A DNA stretch of 64,000 bases from Alphaproteobacteria bacterium (GTDB lineage Bacteria > Pseudomonadota > Alphaproteobacteria > Rhodobacterales > Rhodobacteraceae). Each line of letters opens with the position of its first letter. The stretch's first letter is position 1. The DNA lies in NCBI GenBank assembly GCA_030429495.1, contig JAUIFH010000001.1:434001-498000 (forward strand), written 5' to 3'. The position numbers and the translations under genes are program-made. The notes under the pieces are model-generated. The model was not told the DNA's origin. It searched no databases and saw nothing but the letters and a program-made list of their open reading frames with translations. Positions 28,422 through 38,439 of the stretch are shown here, piece by piece.

Positions 28422-29398
28422 TCCTGTCCGTGCGCGATCTTCAGGTCTCGTTCCCGGTCGGGCGACTGATGAACCGCAGCGCCATTCTGGGCGTCGCTGG
28501 GGTCAGCTTTGACATCGCCGCCGGGGAAACCTTTGCGCTGGTCGGCGAAAGCGGCTCGGGCAAGACGACGCTGGCGCGCGCGGTCAACCTGTTGCAACCG
28601 ATCTCGGCGGGAGAGATCACCTTCGACGGCAAGCGGATCGACGGGCTCAAGGGCGCAGCCACGAAACCACTGCGCCGCGAGATGGCGATGATGTTCCAAG
28701 ACCCTGTTGGCTCGCTTTCGCCACGCGTGCAGGTGCGCGACATCGTGACTGAGCCCTTCCGCGTTCATGGCGTAGAGGCCGATCTAAGGGCCGAGGCGGA
28801 CCGTCTTCTTTCGCTGGTCGGCCTTTCGGGTGACTTCGCGAACCGCTTTCCCCATCAACTTTCTGGCGGTCAAGCGCGGCGCGTCGGCGTCGCCCGAGCC
28901 ATCGCGCTCAACCCGAAACTTATCATTGCCGACGAACCGACCGCCGGGCTCGACGTCTCGGTCCAGGGCGAGGTGCTGAACCTCTTGAACGACCTGCGCG
29001 AACGGCTCGGGCTCGCCATGCTGATCATCACCCACAACCTCCATGTCGTGCATCATGTCGCTGACCGGATGGCGGTGATGTATCTCGGCCGGTTCGTCGA
29101 GACGGGCGAGACGGAAGCAATCTTTCAGGCCCCCGCGCATCCCTACACCGCCGCACTCCTCAGCGCCAATCCCGAACCCGATCCCGATAAGGCGAAGGAC
29201 CGGATATCGCTGCCCGCCGAGGTGCCATCGCTGCTTGCTCGGCCAACGGGATGCGAGTTCCACACCCGCTGCCCCTGGGCGCAATCGCGCTGCGGCACCG
29301 AAGCCCCGGCGGCTCAGGGCACGGACCGCCGCATCGCCTGCCACTTTCCGTTGTCGCCGGGCGCACGCCCCCCGGCCGTTCAGGAGACCGCGTCATGA
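28418..29398 (+). CDS. ABC transporter ATP-binding protein, DppF/OppF-like
   Basis: A 326-residue ATPase with Walker A GESGSGKTT, signature LSGGQARR (the second Q of the usual LSGGQRQR is replaced, A-R-R), Walker B LIIADEPTAGLD, and the C-terminal 'CEFHTRCPWAQSRC' cysteine motif. Its final bases contain the AGGAG ribosome site of the overlapping CocE gene. The importer and the hydrolases are thus one transcription unit, which is the main reason for linking transport to hydrolysis here. Confidence 0.92.
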   Translation: MILSVRDLQVSFPVGRLMNRSAILGVAGVSFDIAAGETFALVGESGSGKTTLARAVNLLQPISAGEITFDGKRIDGLKGAATKPLRREMAMMFQDPVGSLSPRVQVRDIVTEPFRVHGVEADLRAEADRLLSLVGLSGDFANRFPHQLSGGQARRVGVARAIALNPKLIIADEPTAGLDVSVQGEVLNLLNDLRERLGLAMLIITHNLHVVHHVADRMAVMYLGRFVETGETEAIFQAPAHPYTAALLSANPEPDPDKAKDRISLPAEVPSLLARPTGCEFHTRCPWAQSRCGTEAPAAQGTDRRIACHFPLSPGARPPAVQETAS

Positions 29399-31407
29399 CA
29401 GAGGTGATCGAGACCGTCTGGATCCCCATGCCGGACGGGGTGAAGCTGGCCGCGCGGCTGTGGCTGCCCGACGGCGCACGGCAAATACCGGTTCCGGCAG
29501 TCTTGGAATACATCCCCTATCGCCGCCGCGACCGCACCCGGATGCGCGACGAAAGCATGCATCCCCATTTCGCTGCTGCGGGCTATGCAGCGATCCGTGT
29601 CGACATTCGCGGCTATGGCGACAGCGAGGGGGTCGCTGAAGACGAGTATTCGCTCCAGGAGATTCAGGACGGCCACGATGTCATTCAGTGGATCGCCGAA
29701 CAGAATTGGTGCGACGGCAATGTCGGCATGTTCGGCAAAAGCTGGGGCGCCTACAATTCGTTCCAGGTCGCCGCGACCCGCCCGCCCGCGCTGAAAGCCA
29801 TCGCGCCCGTCATGGGCTGCGATGACCGCTGGCGCGAAGACATCCATTTCTACGGCGGTTGCCTCGCCAACGACAATTTCTGGTGGGGTTCGATCATGCA
29901 GGTTTACAACGCTTTCCCACCTGATCCAGCAATCGTCGGTGCGGACCGATGGGAAACGATGTGGCGCGAGCGTCTTGAAGCGATGCGGTTCTGGCCCGCA
30001 ATGTGGCTGGAGCATCAGACCCATGACGATATGTGGCGGCGCGGGTCGATTTCCGAGAACTATGCCGATGTCGAGGTGCCGGTCTATTACTTCGGCGGAT
30101 GGGCGGACCTCTTCCGAGATACGCCGTTCCGCATCGCTGAGCATCTGAAAGGGCCGGTGAAGGTGCTGATGGGGCCATGGGCGCATCTCTATCCGCATGA
30201 AGGCAGCCCGACCCCAAAGGCCGACTTCGTGGCTGAGTTGATCCGGTTCTGGGACCACTGGCTGAAGGGGCAGGATACCGGGCTGATGGATGAACCGCCG
30301 CTCAGGTTCTGGTTGCAGGACAGCGTTCCACCTGCGGGCGTTCAGCCCCACCGCCCCGGACGTTGGGTGGAAGAGGCCCGGTGGCCATCGCCGAATGTGT
30401 CCGACCGGGTGCTTTGGCTCAATTCTGACGGGCTGGGCGATAATCCGCTAGGGGAAGCGGACATGTCCATCCGCTCGCCGCAGACGTTCGGTTCGGCGGG
30501 CGGCGATGCGTGTTCCTTCGCGATCCCCGGCGACATGCCGACCGACTGCCGGAGCGACGCGGGCGGTGCGCTGCAGTTTCGTGGCGCGCCTCTCGATGCG
30601 CCCGTCGATATCCTCGGTCAGCCGACACTCGACCTTCGCGTCAGCGCGGATCGCGAACAGGGGATCGTGGCGGTCCTGCTGATCGACGAGGCACCGGATG
30701 GTGCGCAGACCTTGATTACGCGCGGGTTCTGCAACCTGACCCATCGGCACGACGACACAGCGCCCGCTGCGATCATCCCGGGTGAGGAGATGGCGGTGAC
30801 GGTGCCGCTGCATGGCATCGGCTATCGGGTCTTGGAGGGCCACCGGCTGGTGGTGCAGGTCGCATCGGCCTATTGGCCGATCCTCTGGCCCGCGCCTGAG
30901 CCGGTGACGCTGACGTTAAACGCCGGAACTTCGGCGCTTCATCTGCCGGTGCGCGCCGTGGCACCCGACGCCCCCGAACCGAGAGAGCTGCCAGACCCGC
31001 CAAAGCGCGATGGCCGTCGCCCGGTCACTCGGGTTCGGGAGGGGTCGATGGAGCGTTCGATCCATGCCGACCTGACCACAGGCGTCGAAACCCAACGGTT
31101 CTTCCTCGACGGCGGCGTCTTCGGCCCCGTCGGCGATCTAAGACTCGACGATATCGGCACGGTGCTGGGCGATATCTCGGACCGCCGTTACACGATCCAC
31201 GCGGCCGACCCGCTGACCGCACGCGCGACGATGGAGCAGGAGGCGCGGTTCACCCGCGATGACTGGAAGGTGCGGATCAAGACATACTCTGAGCAGACCG
31301 CCACGAAGTCAGACTTCCACCTGACCGCCCGCATCCAGTGCTGGAGCGACGACGATCTGTTCTTCGAAGACGACCAGACCTTCACCATCCCGCGCAACGG
31401 AATGTAA
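29395..31407 (+). CDS. CocE/NonD family hydrolase (copy 2)
   Basis: A 670-residue serine hydrolase translated from an ATG overlapping the importer ATPase stop. Catalytic residues are S116 (GKSWGA), D238 (GGWAD) and H264 (GPWAH). The C-terminal jelly-roll is followed by about 120 residues of beta-rich sequence ending in the acidic 'SDDDLFFEDDQTF'. It lacks a signal peptide, so it acts on a compound after import. It is three bases from copy 3. Copies 1, 2 and 3 share a start region of the type 'xIPMPDGVKLAARxWLP'. Confidence 0.87.
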   Translation: MTEVIETVWIPMPDGVKLAARLWLPDGARQIPVPAVLEYIPYRRRDRTRMRDESMHPHFAAAGYAAIRVDIRGYGDSEGVAEDEYSLQEIQDGHDVIQWIAEQNWCDGNVGMFGKSWGAYNSFQVAATRPPALKAIAPVMGCDDRWREDIHFYGGCLANDNFWWGSIMQVYNAFPPDPAIVGADRWETMWRERLEAMRFWPAMWLEHQTHDDMWRRGSISENYADVEVPVYYFGGWADLFRDTPFRIAEHLKGPVKVLMGPWAHLYPHEGSPTPKADFVAELIRFWDHWLKGQDTGLMDEPPLRFWLQDSVPPAGVQPHRPGRWVEEARWPSPNVSDRVLWLNSDGLGDNPLGEADMSIRSPQTFGSAGGDACSFAIPGDMPTDCRSDAGGALQFRGAPLDAPVDILGQPTLDLRVSADREQGIVAVLLIDEAPDGAQTLITRGFCNLTHRHDDTAPAAIIPGEEMAVTVPLHGIGYRVLEGHRLVVQVASAYWPILWPAPEPVTLTLNAGTSALHLPVRAVAPDAPEPRELPDPPKRDGRRPVTRVREGSMERSIHADLTTGVETQRFFLDGGVFGPVGDLRLDDIGTVLGDISDRRYTIHAADPLTARATMEQEARFTRDDWKVRIKTYSEQTATKSDFHLTARIQCWSDDDLFFEDDQTFTIPRNGM

Positions 31408-31410
31408 GCC

Positions 31411-33432
31411 ATGCCCGATATTTCTGTCCGAACCGACTTTCCCAGAAAGATCCGCGAGATCGAGAATTGCTGGATCCCGATGCCCGACGGCACGAAGCTG
31501 GCAGCACGCATCTGGCTGCCCGAGGATGCCGAGGCCGATCCCGTGCCCGCGATCCTTGAATACCTGCCCTACCGCAAACGCGACGGAACGGTGGAACGGG
31601 ACCACCTGACCCATCCCTATTTCGCGGGCTTCGGCTATGCTGGCGTCCGGGTGGACATGCGCGGCACCGGCGACAGCGAAGGCGTGTGCGAGGGCGAATA
31701 CCTGTTGCAGGAACAGGACGATTGCCTCGCCGTGATTGACTGGCTCGCCGCCCAGCCCTGGTGTTCCGGCAAGGTTGGCATGATCGGCATCAGCTGGGGC
31801 GGGTTCAACGGCTTGCAGGTTGCCGCGCGGCGTCCGCCCGCGCTTGGTGCGGTCATCTCGCTCTGCTCGACCGATGACCGCTATGCCGACGATATCCACT
31901 TCATGGGCGGCGCCTGTCTCACCGACAAGCTGGCCTGGGGCGCGACCGCCTTCGCAATCGCCCATACCCCGCCTGACCCGGCGATCGTCGGCGAAAGGTG
32001 GAGGGATATGTGGAAGGAGCGGCTGGAGGGCAACGGGCTCTGGATGCTCGACTGGTTCCGGCATCAGCGGCGCGACGACTTCTACCGCCATGGCTCGGTC
32101 TGCGAGAACTATGCCGATATCGAGGTGCCGGTCTATGCGGTCGGCGGCTATGCCGACGGCTACACGAACCCGATCTTCCGGATGATGGAGCATCTGCCGG
32201 GGCCTCGTAAGGCGCTGGTGGGGCCATGGGCGCACAAGTATCCGCATTTTGCCACCCCCGCGCCGCGCATCGGCTTCCTGCAGGAATGCCTGCGCTGGTG
32301 GGATCAGCATCTGAAGGGGATCGACACCGGCATCATGGATGAACCGATGTTGCGGCTCTGGATGCAGGACCCGGCCCCGCCCAGCCCCTATGCGGTGGAC
32401 CGTCCGGGCCGCTGGCTCGGCCTCACCGGCTGGCCGCACGCCGGGCAGGAGGTAAAGGTGCTGCATGTCACGTCCGACGGGATGCAGGAAAGGGCCTCGG
32501 ACGATGCCGCAACCATCACGCTCCGCTCGCCCGAGAACGCGGGCTCTGCGGCCCAGACATGGTGCATTTACGGCACCGGTCCCGACGGAGCGCTCGACCA
32601 GAACACCGAGACGGGGAAGATGTCGTTTTTCGAAACCGCAACCCTTGCGGACGACATGGAGATCCTCGGCTTCCCGCTGCTGAAGACCCGCGTGGTCAGC
32701 GATGTGGCGCAGCCGAACCTCGCTGCCGTGCTGTCGATGGTCGCGCCGGACGGCACCGCGCGGCTGGTCTGTTTCGGGGTGCTGAACCTCACGCATCGCA
32801 AAAGCCATTCCGACCCCGAACCTCTGCCCAAAGGCAAACCGGTGGACGCGGTCCTGCAACTGAATGTCATCGGTCAGCGGATACCGGCGGGCTACAAGCT
32901 CCGGCTCGCGCTCGCCACGGCCTATTGGCCGATCATCTGGCCTTCGGCGGAAAAGGCAACGCTCTCACTCACCGATACGCGGCTGGAATTGCCGCTGCAT
33001 GACCGGGCGCATGACGGGCCGGAACTGCCGGTCTTTGGCCCGGCCGAAGGCGCGGCACCGCTTCGTGCAGAAACTCTCGAGGCGGGATCGGGCCACAGGA
33101 CCCTGACAAAAGACTACGCCACGGGGATCGAGACCTATACCCGCTATGGCGACACCGGGCGGGTGCGGCATCTGCACACCGACATGACCGTCCGCTATGT
33201 CGATGAAGACCAGTTCCGCATCCATCCGGACGATCCGAATTCGGCCACGGCGACGATGCGCTGGCACAAATCCTACGGGCGCGGGGACTGGCAGGCGGAG
33301 GTCGCGGTGTCGGTCACAGTCGCGGCTTTGCGGGACGTCTGGCAGATCGACGCGCATCTCGAGGCGCGGGACGGTGAAGGGCTCGTCGCTGAAAAAACAT
33401 GGTCCGAGGCGGTCCCGAGAGACCTTGTCTGA
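31411..33432 (+). CDS. CocE/NonD family hydrolase (copy 3)
   Basis: A 673-residue paralogue of the preceding gene. Triad candidates are S128 (GISWGG), D249 (GGYAD) and H275 (GPWAHK). The conserved 'HPYFAGFGYAGVRVDMRGTGDSEG' region forms the oxyanion side of the active site. A C-terminal jelly-roll and terminal beta extension match copies 1 and 2. Two consecutive large esterases in one operon suggest sequential cleavage of two bonds, or a heteromer. Substrate unknown. Confidence 0.87.
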   Translation: MPDISVRTDFPRKIREIENCWIPMPDGTKLAARIWLPEDAEADPVPAILEYLPYRKRDGTVERDHLTHPYFAGFGYAGVRVDMRGTGDSEGVCEGEYLLQEQDDCLAVIDWLAAQPWCSGKVGMIGISWGGFNGLQVAARRPPALGAVISLCSTDDRYADDIHFMGGACLTDKLAWGATAFAIAHTPPDPAIVGERWRDMWKERLEGNGLWMLDWFRHQRRDDFYRHGSVCENYADIEVPVYAVGGYADGYTNPIFRMMEHLPGPRKALVGPWAHKYPHFATPAPRIGFLQECLRWWDQHLKGIDTGIMDEPMLRLWMQDPAPPSPYAVDRPGRWLGLTGWPHAGQEVKVLHVTSDGMQERASDDAATITLRSPENAGSAAQTWCIYGTGPDGALDQNTETGKMSFFETATLADDMEILGFPLLKTRVVSDVAQPNLAAVLSMVAPDGTARLVCFGVLNLTHRKSHSDPEPLPKGKPVDAVLQLNVIGQRIPAGYKLRLALATAYWPIIWPSAEKATLSLTDTRLELPLHDRAHDGPELPVFGPAEGAAPLRAETLEAGSGHRTLTKDYATGIETYTRYGDTGRVRHLHTDMTVRYVDEDQFRIHPDDPNSATATMRWHKSYGRGDWQAEVAVSVTVAALRDVWQIDAHLEARDGEGLVAEKTWSEAVPRDLV

Positions 33433-33474
33433 ACGCGGGCCGGGCATGACCCCGCGGCGAATGGAGAAACGTGA

Positions 33475-34335
33475 ATGGGTGCATTTCCCGACTTTGGGCC
33501 GGGCGTGGAGATTCACAGCCTGACCGCGAACGGCGTTACCATGCGGGTCGCGATCGAGGGCCGAGGCCCCGACATCGTGTTCATCCCCGGCGGGGACACC
33601 ACTGCCGAGGGCTATTCCCAGCAATTCGCGCGGCTCCGCGACAGTTTCCGCTGCATCTCCTACGACCCGCGTGGCGCTGGGGCCACGACCTCGCCGCCCG
33701 CGCCATGGACCATGGCCGATTATGCCCGCGACTGCGCGGCGGTGATCGACGCCTTCTGCGACGGTCCGGCAATCGTCTGTGGTCTGTCGCTGGGTGGTCT
33801 GGTGACACAGCAGATGGCCATCGACTTTCCGAACAAAGTCAGGCTCGCCATCCCGATGGGAACCTCGGCCTATATCGACGGCTTCACCCGCGACTGGATG
33901 CAGGCAGAAATCGACCTGCGTAAGGACGGGATTGTGCTGCCCGACTACTTTCTCGCGCCGCATTACGCGCCCTATGCCTTCCCAGCCAAGGCCCTTGGCG
34001 ACCCCATCCTCTGGGCCGAGATCAAGGCCGCCTATACCGAGCGGTTCCGCGACCGGAACCCGAAAGACCTGATCGACCAGTGGGAGGCCTGCCTCGAATT
34101 CGATTGTCGGGAGGGTCTGAAGACCTGTCCCGTGCCGATCCATGTCGTCGCCTTTTCCGAGGATGTTCAGACCCCGCCCGCGATGTGCCAAGTGGTTTCT
34201 GACCTCGCGCCAAAGGGTGTTCTCCACGAAATCCCCGGCCTCGGCCATGTCTCGGTCGCCCGCCACCGGCCCGATATCGTCGCGGCAAAGCTGCGCGAGA
34301 TCATTTCGGAGGAACTGGCGCATGCGGCGACCTGA
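33475..34335 (+). CDS. Alpha/beta-fold hydrolase
   Basis: A 286-residue classical alpha/beta hydrolase with nucleophile S105 in GLSLGG, an 'FIPGGD' oxyanion loop near residues 36-41, 'YDPRGAGATTSP' at 63-74, and catalytic His about 258 (GLGHVSV). GGAGAAACGTGA precedes the ATG. It is the third hydrolase of the importer operon. It could be an esterase, lactonase or C-C hydrolase; nothing in the sequence separates these. Confidence 0.85.
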   Translation: MGAFPDFGPGVEIHSLTANGVTMRVAIEGRGPDIVFIPGGDTTAEGYSQQFARLRDSFRCISYDPRGAGATTSPPAPWTMADYARDCAAVIDAFCDGPAIVCGLSLGGLVTQQMAIDFPNKVRLAIPMGTSAYIDGFTRDWMQAEIDLRKDGIVLPDYFLAPHYAPYAFPAKALGDPILWAEIKAAYTERFRDRNPKDLIDQWEACLEFDCREGLKTCPVPIHVVAFSEDVQTPPAMCQVVSDLAPKGVLHEIPGLGHVSVARHRPDIVAAKLREIISEELAHAAT

Positions 34336-34362
34336 CGCCCCGCGCAGCAAAGACGGCCAGCG

Positions 34363-35853
34363 ATGACCCGGATCGCGATCGCCGGTTTTCAGCACGAAAC
34401 AAATACCTTCGCCCCCGGTCGTGCGGGTATGGCGGAGTTCGAGATGGCCGACAGCTGGCCCGCGCTGCTGACCGGCGCGGAGGTTGTCGAAGGCACGCGC
34501 GGCATGAACCTGCCCATAGCCGGTTTCGCGGCTGCCGCCGGCGAGGTTCCCGGCATCACGCTCGTCCCGATCCTTTGGTGCGCCGCCGAACCATCCGGAC
34601 CGGTGACCGACGACGCCTTCGACGTGATTGCCGGCCGTATCGTCGACGGCGTGCGGAAGGCAGGCGCGGTCGATGCGGTCTATCTGGACCTGCATGGCGC
34701 GATGGTCACGGAAAGCCTTGAGGATGGCGAGGGCGAACTGCTCCGCCGATTGCGCGGTCAGGTCGGCCCCGAATTGCCGGTCGTCGTCAGCCTCGACCTG
34801 CATGCCAACCTGACCGCCGACATGGTGCGCCTTGCGAGCGCGATCTGCATCTACCGGACCTATCCGCATCTCGATATGGCCGAAACCGGTGCGCGTGCCT
34901 TCGCCGCCCTTCAGGCCCAACTCGGAGGGTGGAGGCCCGCAAAGGCGTTTCGACAGGTTCCTTATCTCGTGCCGCTTCACGCCCAGCACACGGGCAGCGA
35001 ACCGGCGCGGTCGCTTTATTCGGGGCTCGACCGGCTTGCGGATGGACCAACGACCTATGCAGAACTCGCTCTTGGCTTCACCGCCGCCGACATCGCGGAT
35101 GCCGGGCCAGCTATCGTCGCGTATGCGCCCTCGGAAAGTGAAGCCGACAAGATGGCCGATGCCGTCCTCGCGGATATGCTCGAGGCCGAGTCCCGGTTCG
35201 ACTGTGCCCTTCTGTCTCCCGCCGCCGCCGTCGCTCGGGCCATGGCTGCGCCGCCGGGACGGCCGGTCGTGATCGCCGATGTGCAGGACAATCCCGGCGC
35301 GGGGGGAACGGCGGACACGACCGGGCTAGTGCGGGCACTGGTCGATCAGGGCGCGACGGGTGCGATCCTCGGATTGATGCACGATCCCGAACTGGCCATG
35401 GCAGCGCATCAAGCCGGGGCAGGGGCGCTCATAACGGGCGCGATGGGCGGCCGTTCGGGCATCCCGGGCGACGGGCCCTTCATCGGGCAGTTCCGCGTCG
35501 AAACACTCAGCGACGGTCAGTGTCACTATACCGGCGAGATGTATGGTGGGGGCGTGGCCACACTGGGGTCGAGCGCGGTGCTGCGCGTGATTGACGGCAA
35601 CAGCGACATCCGCGTCGTCGTCACCTCAATCCGCAACCAGTGCCTCGACCGCGCGCAATTCACCCATTTCGGCCTCAAGCCCGAGACGGCACGCATCGTT
35701 TGCGTCAAGAGCACCGCCCATTTCCGGGCCGATTTCGAACCGCTGGCGCATGAGGTCCTGCTGGTAAACGCCCCCGGTGCGTTTCCCTGCATTCTGTCGG
35801 ATGTCGTCTACAAGAAGTTACGGCCCGGAGTACGGCTTGGCCCATCCTCCTAG
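34363..35853 (+). CDS. M81-family metallopeptidase, MlrC-like (microcystinase C family)
   Basis: A 496-residue protein with the family-defining N-terminal 'FQHETNTFAP' (H11), 'LDLHGAMV' (D109, H111), 'LDLHANLT' (H147) and 'YPHLDMAETG' motifs. The C-terminal domain includes 'VVIADVQDNPGAGGTADTT'. MlrC hydrolyses the linear tetrapeptide formed from microcystin; the wider family is mostly uncharacterised and zinc-dependent. It ends the importer and hydrolase operon and probably cleaves an amide bond late in the pathway. Many Rhodobacterales carry MlrC-like genes without a known microcystin link, so the toxin itself should not be assumed. Confidence 0.85.
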   Translation: MTRIAIAGFQHETNTFAPGRAGMAEFEMADSWPALLTGAEVVEGTRGMNLPIAGFAAAAGEVPGITLVPILWCAAEPSGPVTDDAFDVIAGRIVDGVRKAGAVDAVYLDLHGAMVTESLEDGEGELLRRLRGQVGPELPVVVSLDLHANLTADMVRLASAICIYRTYPHLDMAETGARAFAALQAQLGGWRPAKAFRQVPYLVPLHAQHTGSEPARSLYSGLDRLADGPTTYAELALGFTAADIADAGPAIVAYAPSESEADKMADAVLADMLEAESRFDCALLSPAAAVARAMAAPPGRPVVIADVQDNPGAGGTADTTGLVRALVDQGATGAILGLMHDPELAMAAHQAGAGALITGAMGGRSGIPGDGPFIGQFRVETLSDGQCHYTGEMYGGGVATLGSSAVLRVIDGNSDIRVVVTSIRNQCLDRAQFTHFGLKPETARIVCVKSTAHFRADFEPLAHEVLLVNAPGAFPCILSDVVYKKLRPGVRLGPSS

Positions 35854-35890
35854 CAGGGATCATCTGGTGACCTTCCGCTGCCAATCCTTC

Positions 35891-35972
35891 TGTACACATC
35901 TGTACGTTATCGCCACACCGTAAGCACTACAAAGGCATAATATGCGTACTTTAGTCCGTTCACATGTGTACA
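35891..35972 (+). promoter_or_regulatory. Inverted TGTACACA/TGTGTACA pair, possible operator of the 36036 operon
   Basis: TGTACACA at 35891-35898 is exactly complementary in inverted order to TGTGTACA at 35965-35972, with a further TGTACG at 35901. They lie in a locally AT-rich spacer upstream of the DMGDH-P450-MttB-TetR operon. The downstream copy lies within the spacer of the putative promoter, so a bound repressor would block transcription. The TetR regulator at the end of the operon is the obvious candidate. Confidence 0.4.
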
Positions 35973-35987
35973 TAATGATGATATAGA
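35959..35987 (+). promoter_or_regulatory. Putative sigma-70 promoter for the DMGDH-P450-MttB-TetR operon
   Basis: TTCACA (35959-35964) and TATAGA (35982-35987) are separated by 17 bases, each a reasonable match to the -35 and -10 consensus. About 48 bases separate the -10 box from ATG 36036. It is the best promoter-like signal I saw in the window. This is sequence resemblance only. Confidence 0.45.
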
Positions 35988-36035
35988 AACTCCGCAGAAC
36001 GCCGGTCAGCGGCGACAACGAAGGGAGTGTTCCGC

Positions 36036-38438
36036 ATGAAGTCGCACTACAGGGTCGTCGTGATCGGGGGTGGGGTTGTGGGAACCTCGGTGCTCTATCA
36101 TCTGGCCAAGCTTGGCTGGACGGATGTCTGCCTGATCGAACGCTCGGTGCTGACGGCGGGGTCCTCATGGCACGCGGCGGGCGGGTTTCATGCCCTGAAC
36201 GCCGATCCGAACATCGCCTCATTGCAGGCCTACACGATTGATCTTCTGAGCGAGATCGAAAAGGAAAGCGGCCAGTCCGTCGGCATGCATATGACGGGCG
36301 GCATGACGCTTGCCGGAACGCCCGACCGCTGGGAATGGCTGCAATCGGCTTACCGCACCTTCCAATCCATCGGGATTGAGGACGTGCGACTGATCACGCC
36401 CGAGGAAGCCAGGGAAAAGTGTCCGGTGATGTCCACCGACGGCATCCTTGGTGGCATGTGGGCGGATCGAGAAGGCTATGTCGATACGACCGGCACAGTG
36501 CAGGCCTATGCCGGTGCAGCGAAAAAGCGTGGCGCGACGGTGATCGAACATAACCGCGTGCTGGAACTGAATCAGACAGCAGAGGGCTGGCAGGTCGTGA
36601 CCGAGAAGGGCACCGTCACCTGCGAACATGTCGTCAATGCCGCCGGTCTCTGGGCCAAGCAGGTTGGCCGGATGGCGGGGATCGAACTGCCGGTCTCCCC
36701 CCTCAACCACCATTACCTGATCACAGAAACGATCCCCGAGATCGCCGAACTCGACCACGAGGTGCCGCTGGTCGTCGACCTCGAAGGCTTTACCTATATG
36801 CGGCAGGACCAGAAGGGGATGCTTCTGGGCATCTACGAGATCGACCACCAGCACTGGATGATGGATGGCGCGCCGTGGGATTACGGGTTCCAGCTGCAGC
36901 AGGAAGACCCCGACCGGATCGAGCGTGAACTGACGCTCGGCTTCGAACGCTATCCGGTGCTGCAGAAGGTCGGGATCAAGACCTGGGTCAACGGTGCCTT
37001 CACCTTCTCGCCCGACGGCAACCCGCTGGTCGGCCCGGTGCGCGGAAAACCCGGTTACTGGTGCGCCTGTGCGGTCATGGCAGGCTTCCTGCAAGGCGGC
37101 GGCGTCGGCAAGAGCCTTGCCGAATGGATCATCGAGGGCGAGCCGGAGGCCGACATCTTCGGCATGGACGTCGCGCGTTATGGCGCCTTTGCCGAGAACA
37201 AGGAATTCATCCGCCAGACGACGGGCCAATTCTATACCCGCCGCTTCGTGATGACCTATCCGAACGAACAGCTTCCCGCCGGCCGTCCGATGAAAATGGC
37301 GCCGGCGTACAGCGAGATGACGGCGGCCGGATGCCGTTGGGGCGCGAGTTACGGGCTGGAACTGCCGCTTTACTTCGCGCCCGAGGGATTCGAAGAAAAG
37401 CCGACGCTGAAACGGTCGAACGCCTTCCCGCTCGTGGCCGACGAATGCCGCGCGGTGCGTGAGGCGGTGGGTCTCCTCGATATTTCCGCCTTTTCTCGGT
37501 TTGAGGTGAAAGGCCCGGGGGCAGAAGCCTGGCTCGACCGGGTCATGGCCTGCAGATTGCCCGGGCCGGGCCGGGCCCGACTGGCGCCAATGCTGTCGGA
37601 TGCGGGCAAGCTGAAGGGCGACTTGACCGTCTTCAACTGGGGCGACGGCACATGGTGGATCATGGGCAGCTACTACTTGCGCGCCTGGCACATGCGCTGG
37701 TTCGCCGACCATTCGGGCACCGGCATGATTCTGCGCGACATCTCGGACGCGACTGTCGGGTTCAGCCTGTCCGGCCCGAACAGCCGCGCCGTGATCGAGA
37801 AACTGACCGAAGGTCCGATCGCCGACCTGCCTTTCATGGGCTGTGGTACCTTCGATATCGGCCTGATCCGGGCGAAGGTTGGCCGCCTGTCGGTCGCCGG
37901 GGAACTTGGCTATGAAATCCACTGTGGCGCGGCCGAACATATCGCGCTCCGTCGGGTGCTACTGGAAGCGGGCGCCGGTCATGGCCTGCGCGAGGTCGGC
38001 TTCAACGCACTCCTGTCGCTCAGGTTGGAAAAATCCTTCGGCATCTGGAGCCGCGAATTCACCCAAGCCTATACGCCGGGTGAAACCGGCATGGACCGCT
38101 GGATCGCCTGGGACAAGGGCGACTTCATCGGCATGGCAGCGGCCGAGGCCGAACGAAAGGCGGGACCTTCACGCCGCGTCGTGATGCTGGAAGTGGATGC
38201 GACGGATGCCGACGCCTCGGGCTATGAGCCGGTCTGGCAGGACGGACGCCGGGTCGGCTTCGTCACCTCTGGCGGCTATGGTCATACAATGGGCAAGTCC
38301 TATGCGCTTGCCATGATCGACCAGGGCGCGAACGAGGTCGGGACGAAGCTCACAACCCATATCGTCGGGCAGGAGCGATCGGCCCGCGTGATTGCAGCCT
38401 CCCCCTATGATCCGAACGGAAAGGCGATGCGGGGATGA
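36036..38438 (+). CDS. FAD-dependent dimethylglycine/sarcosine dehydrogenase-like protein with GcvT domain (copy A)
   Basis: An 800-residue flavoenzyme starting at ATG 36036 behind AGGGAG; an in-frame GTG nine bases earlier is less likely. It has the FAD motif [10 protein letters not shown] (residues 9-18) and the 'SSWHAAGG' motif, whose His46 aligns with the histidine that binds FAD covalently in dimethylglycine dehydrogenase. A DAO fold follows to about residue 380, then the FAO_M linker, GCV_T and GCV_T_C aminomethyltransferase domains. Such enzymes oxidise an N-methyl group and may pass the C1 unit to tetrahydrofolate. It is first in an operon with a P450, an MttB-like protein and TetR; the P450 starts one base after its stop. 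Confidence 0.88.
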   Translation: MKSHYRVVVIGGGVVGTSVLYHLAKLGWTDVCLIERSVLTAGSSWHAAGGFHALNADPNIASLQAYTIDLLSEIEKESGQSVGMHMTGGMTLAGTPDRWEWLQSAYRTFQSIGIEDVRLITPEEAREKCPVMSTDGILGGMWADREGYVDTTGTVQAYAGAAKKRGATVIEHNRVLELNQTAEGWQVVTEKGTVTCEHVVNAAGLWAKQVGRMAGIELPVSPLNHHYLITETIPEIAELDHEVPLVVDLEGFTYMRQDQKGMLLGIYEIDHQHWMMDGAPWDYGFQLQQEDPDRIERELTLGFERYPVLQKVGIKTWVNGAFTFSPDGNPLVGPVRGKPGYWCACAVMAGFLQGGGVGKSLAEWIIEGEPEADIFGMDVARYGAFAENKEFIRQTTGQFYTRRFVMTYPNEQLPAGRPMKMAPAYSEMTAAGCRWGASYGLELPLYFAPEGFEEKPTLKRSNAFPLVADECRAVREAVGLLDISAFSRFEVKGPGAEAWLDRVMACRLPGPGRARLAPMLSDAGKLKGDLTVFNWGDGTWWIMGSYYLRAWHMRWFADHSGTGMILRDISDATVGFSLSGPNSRAVIEKLTEGPIADLPFMGCGTFDIGLIRAKVGRLSVAGELGYEIHCGAAEHIALRRVLLEAGAGHGLREVGFNALLSLRLEKSFGIWSREFTQAYTPGETGMDRWIAWDKGDFIGMAAAEAERKAGPSRRVVMLEVDATDADASGYEPVWQDGRRVGFVTSGGYGHTMGKSYALAMIDQGANEVGTKLTTHIVGQERSARVIAASPYDPNGKAMRG

Positions 38439-38439
38439 G

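Noticed and set aside
36219-37940. Minus-strand frame of about 570 codons opposite the copy A flavoenzyme
   Set aside because: It is a shadow of the real gene, with no domain and no plausible start context.
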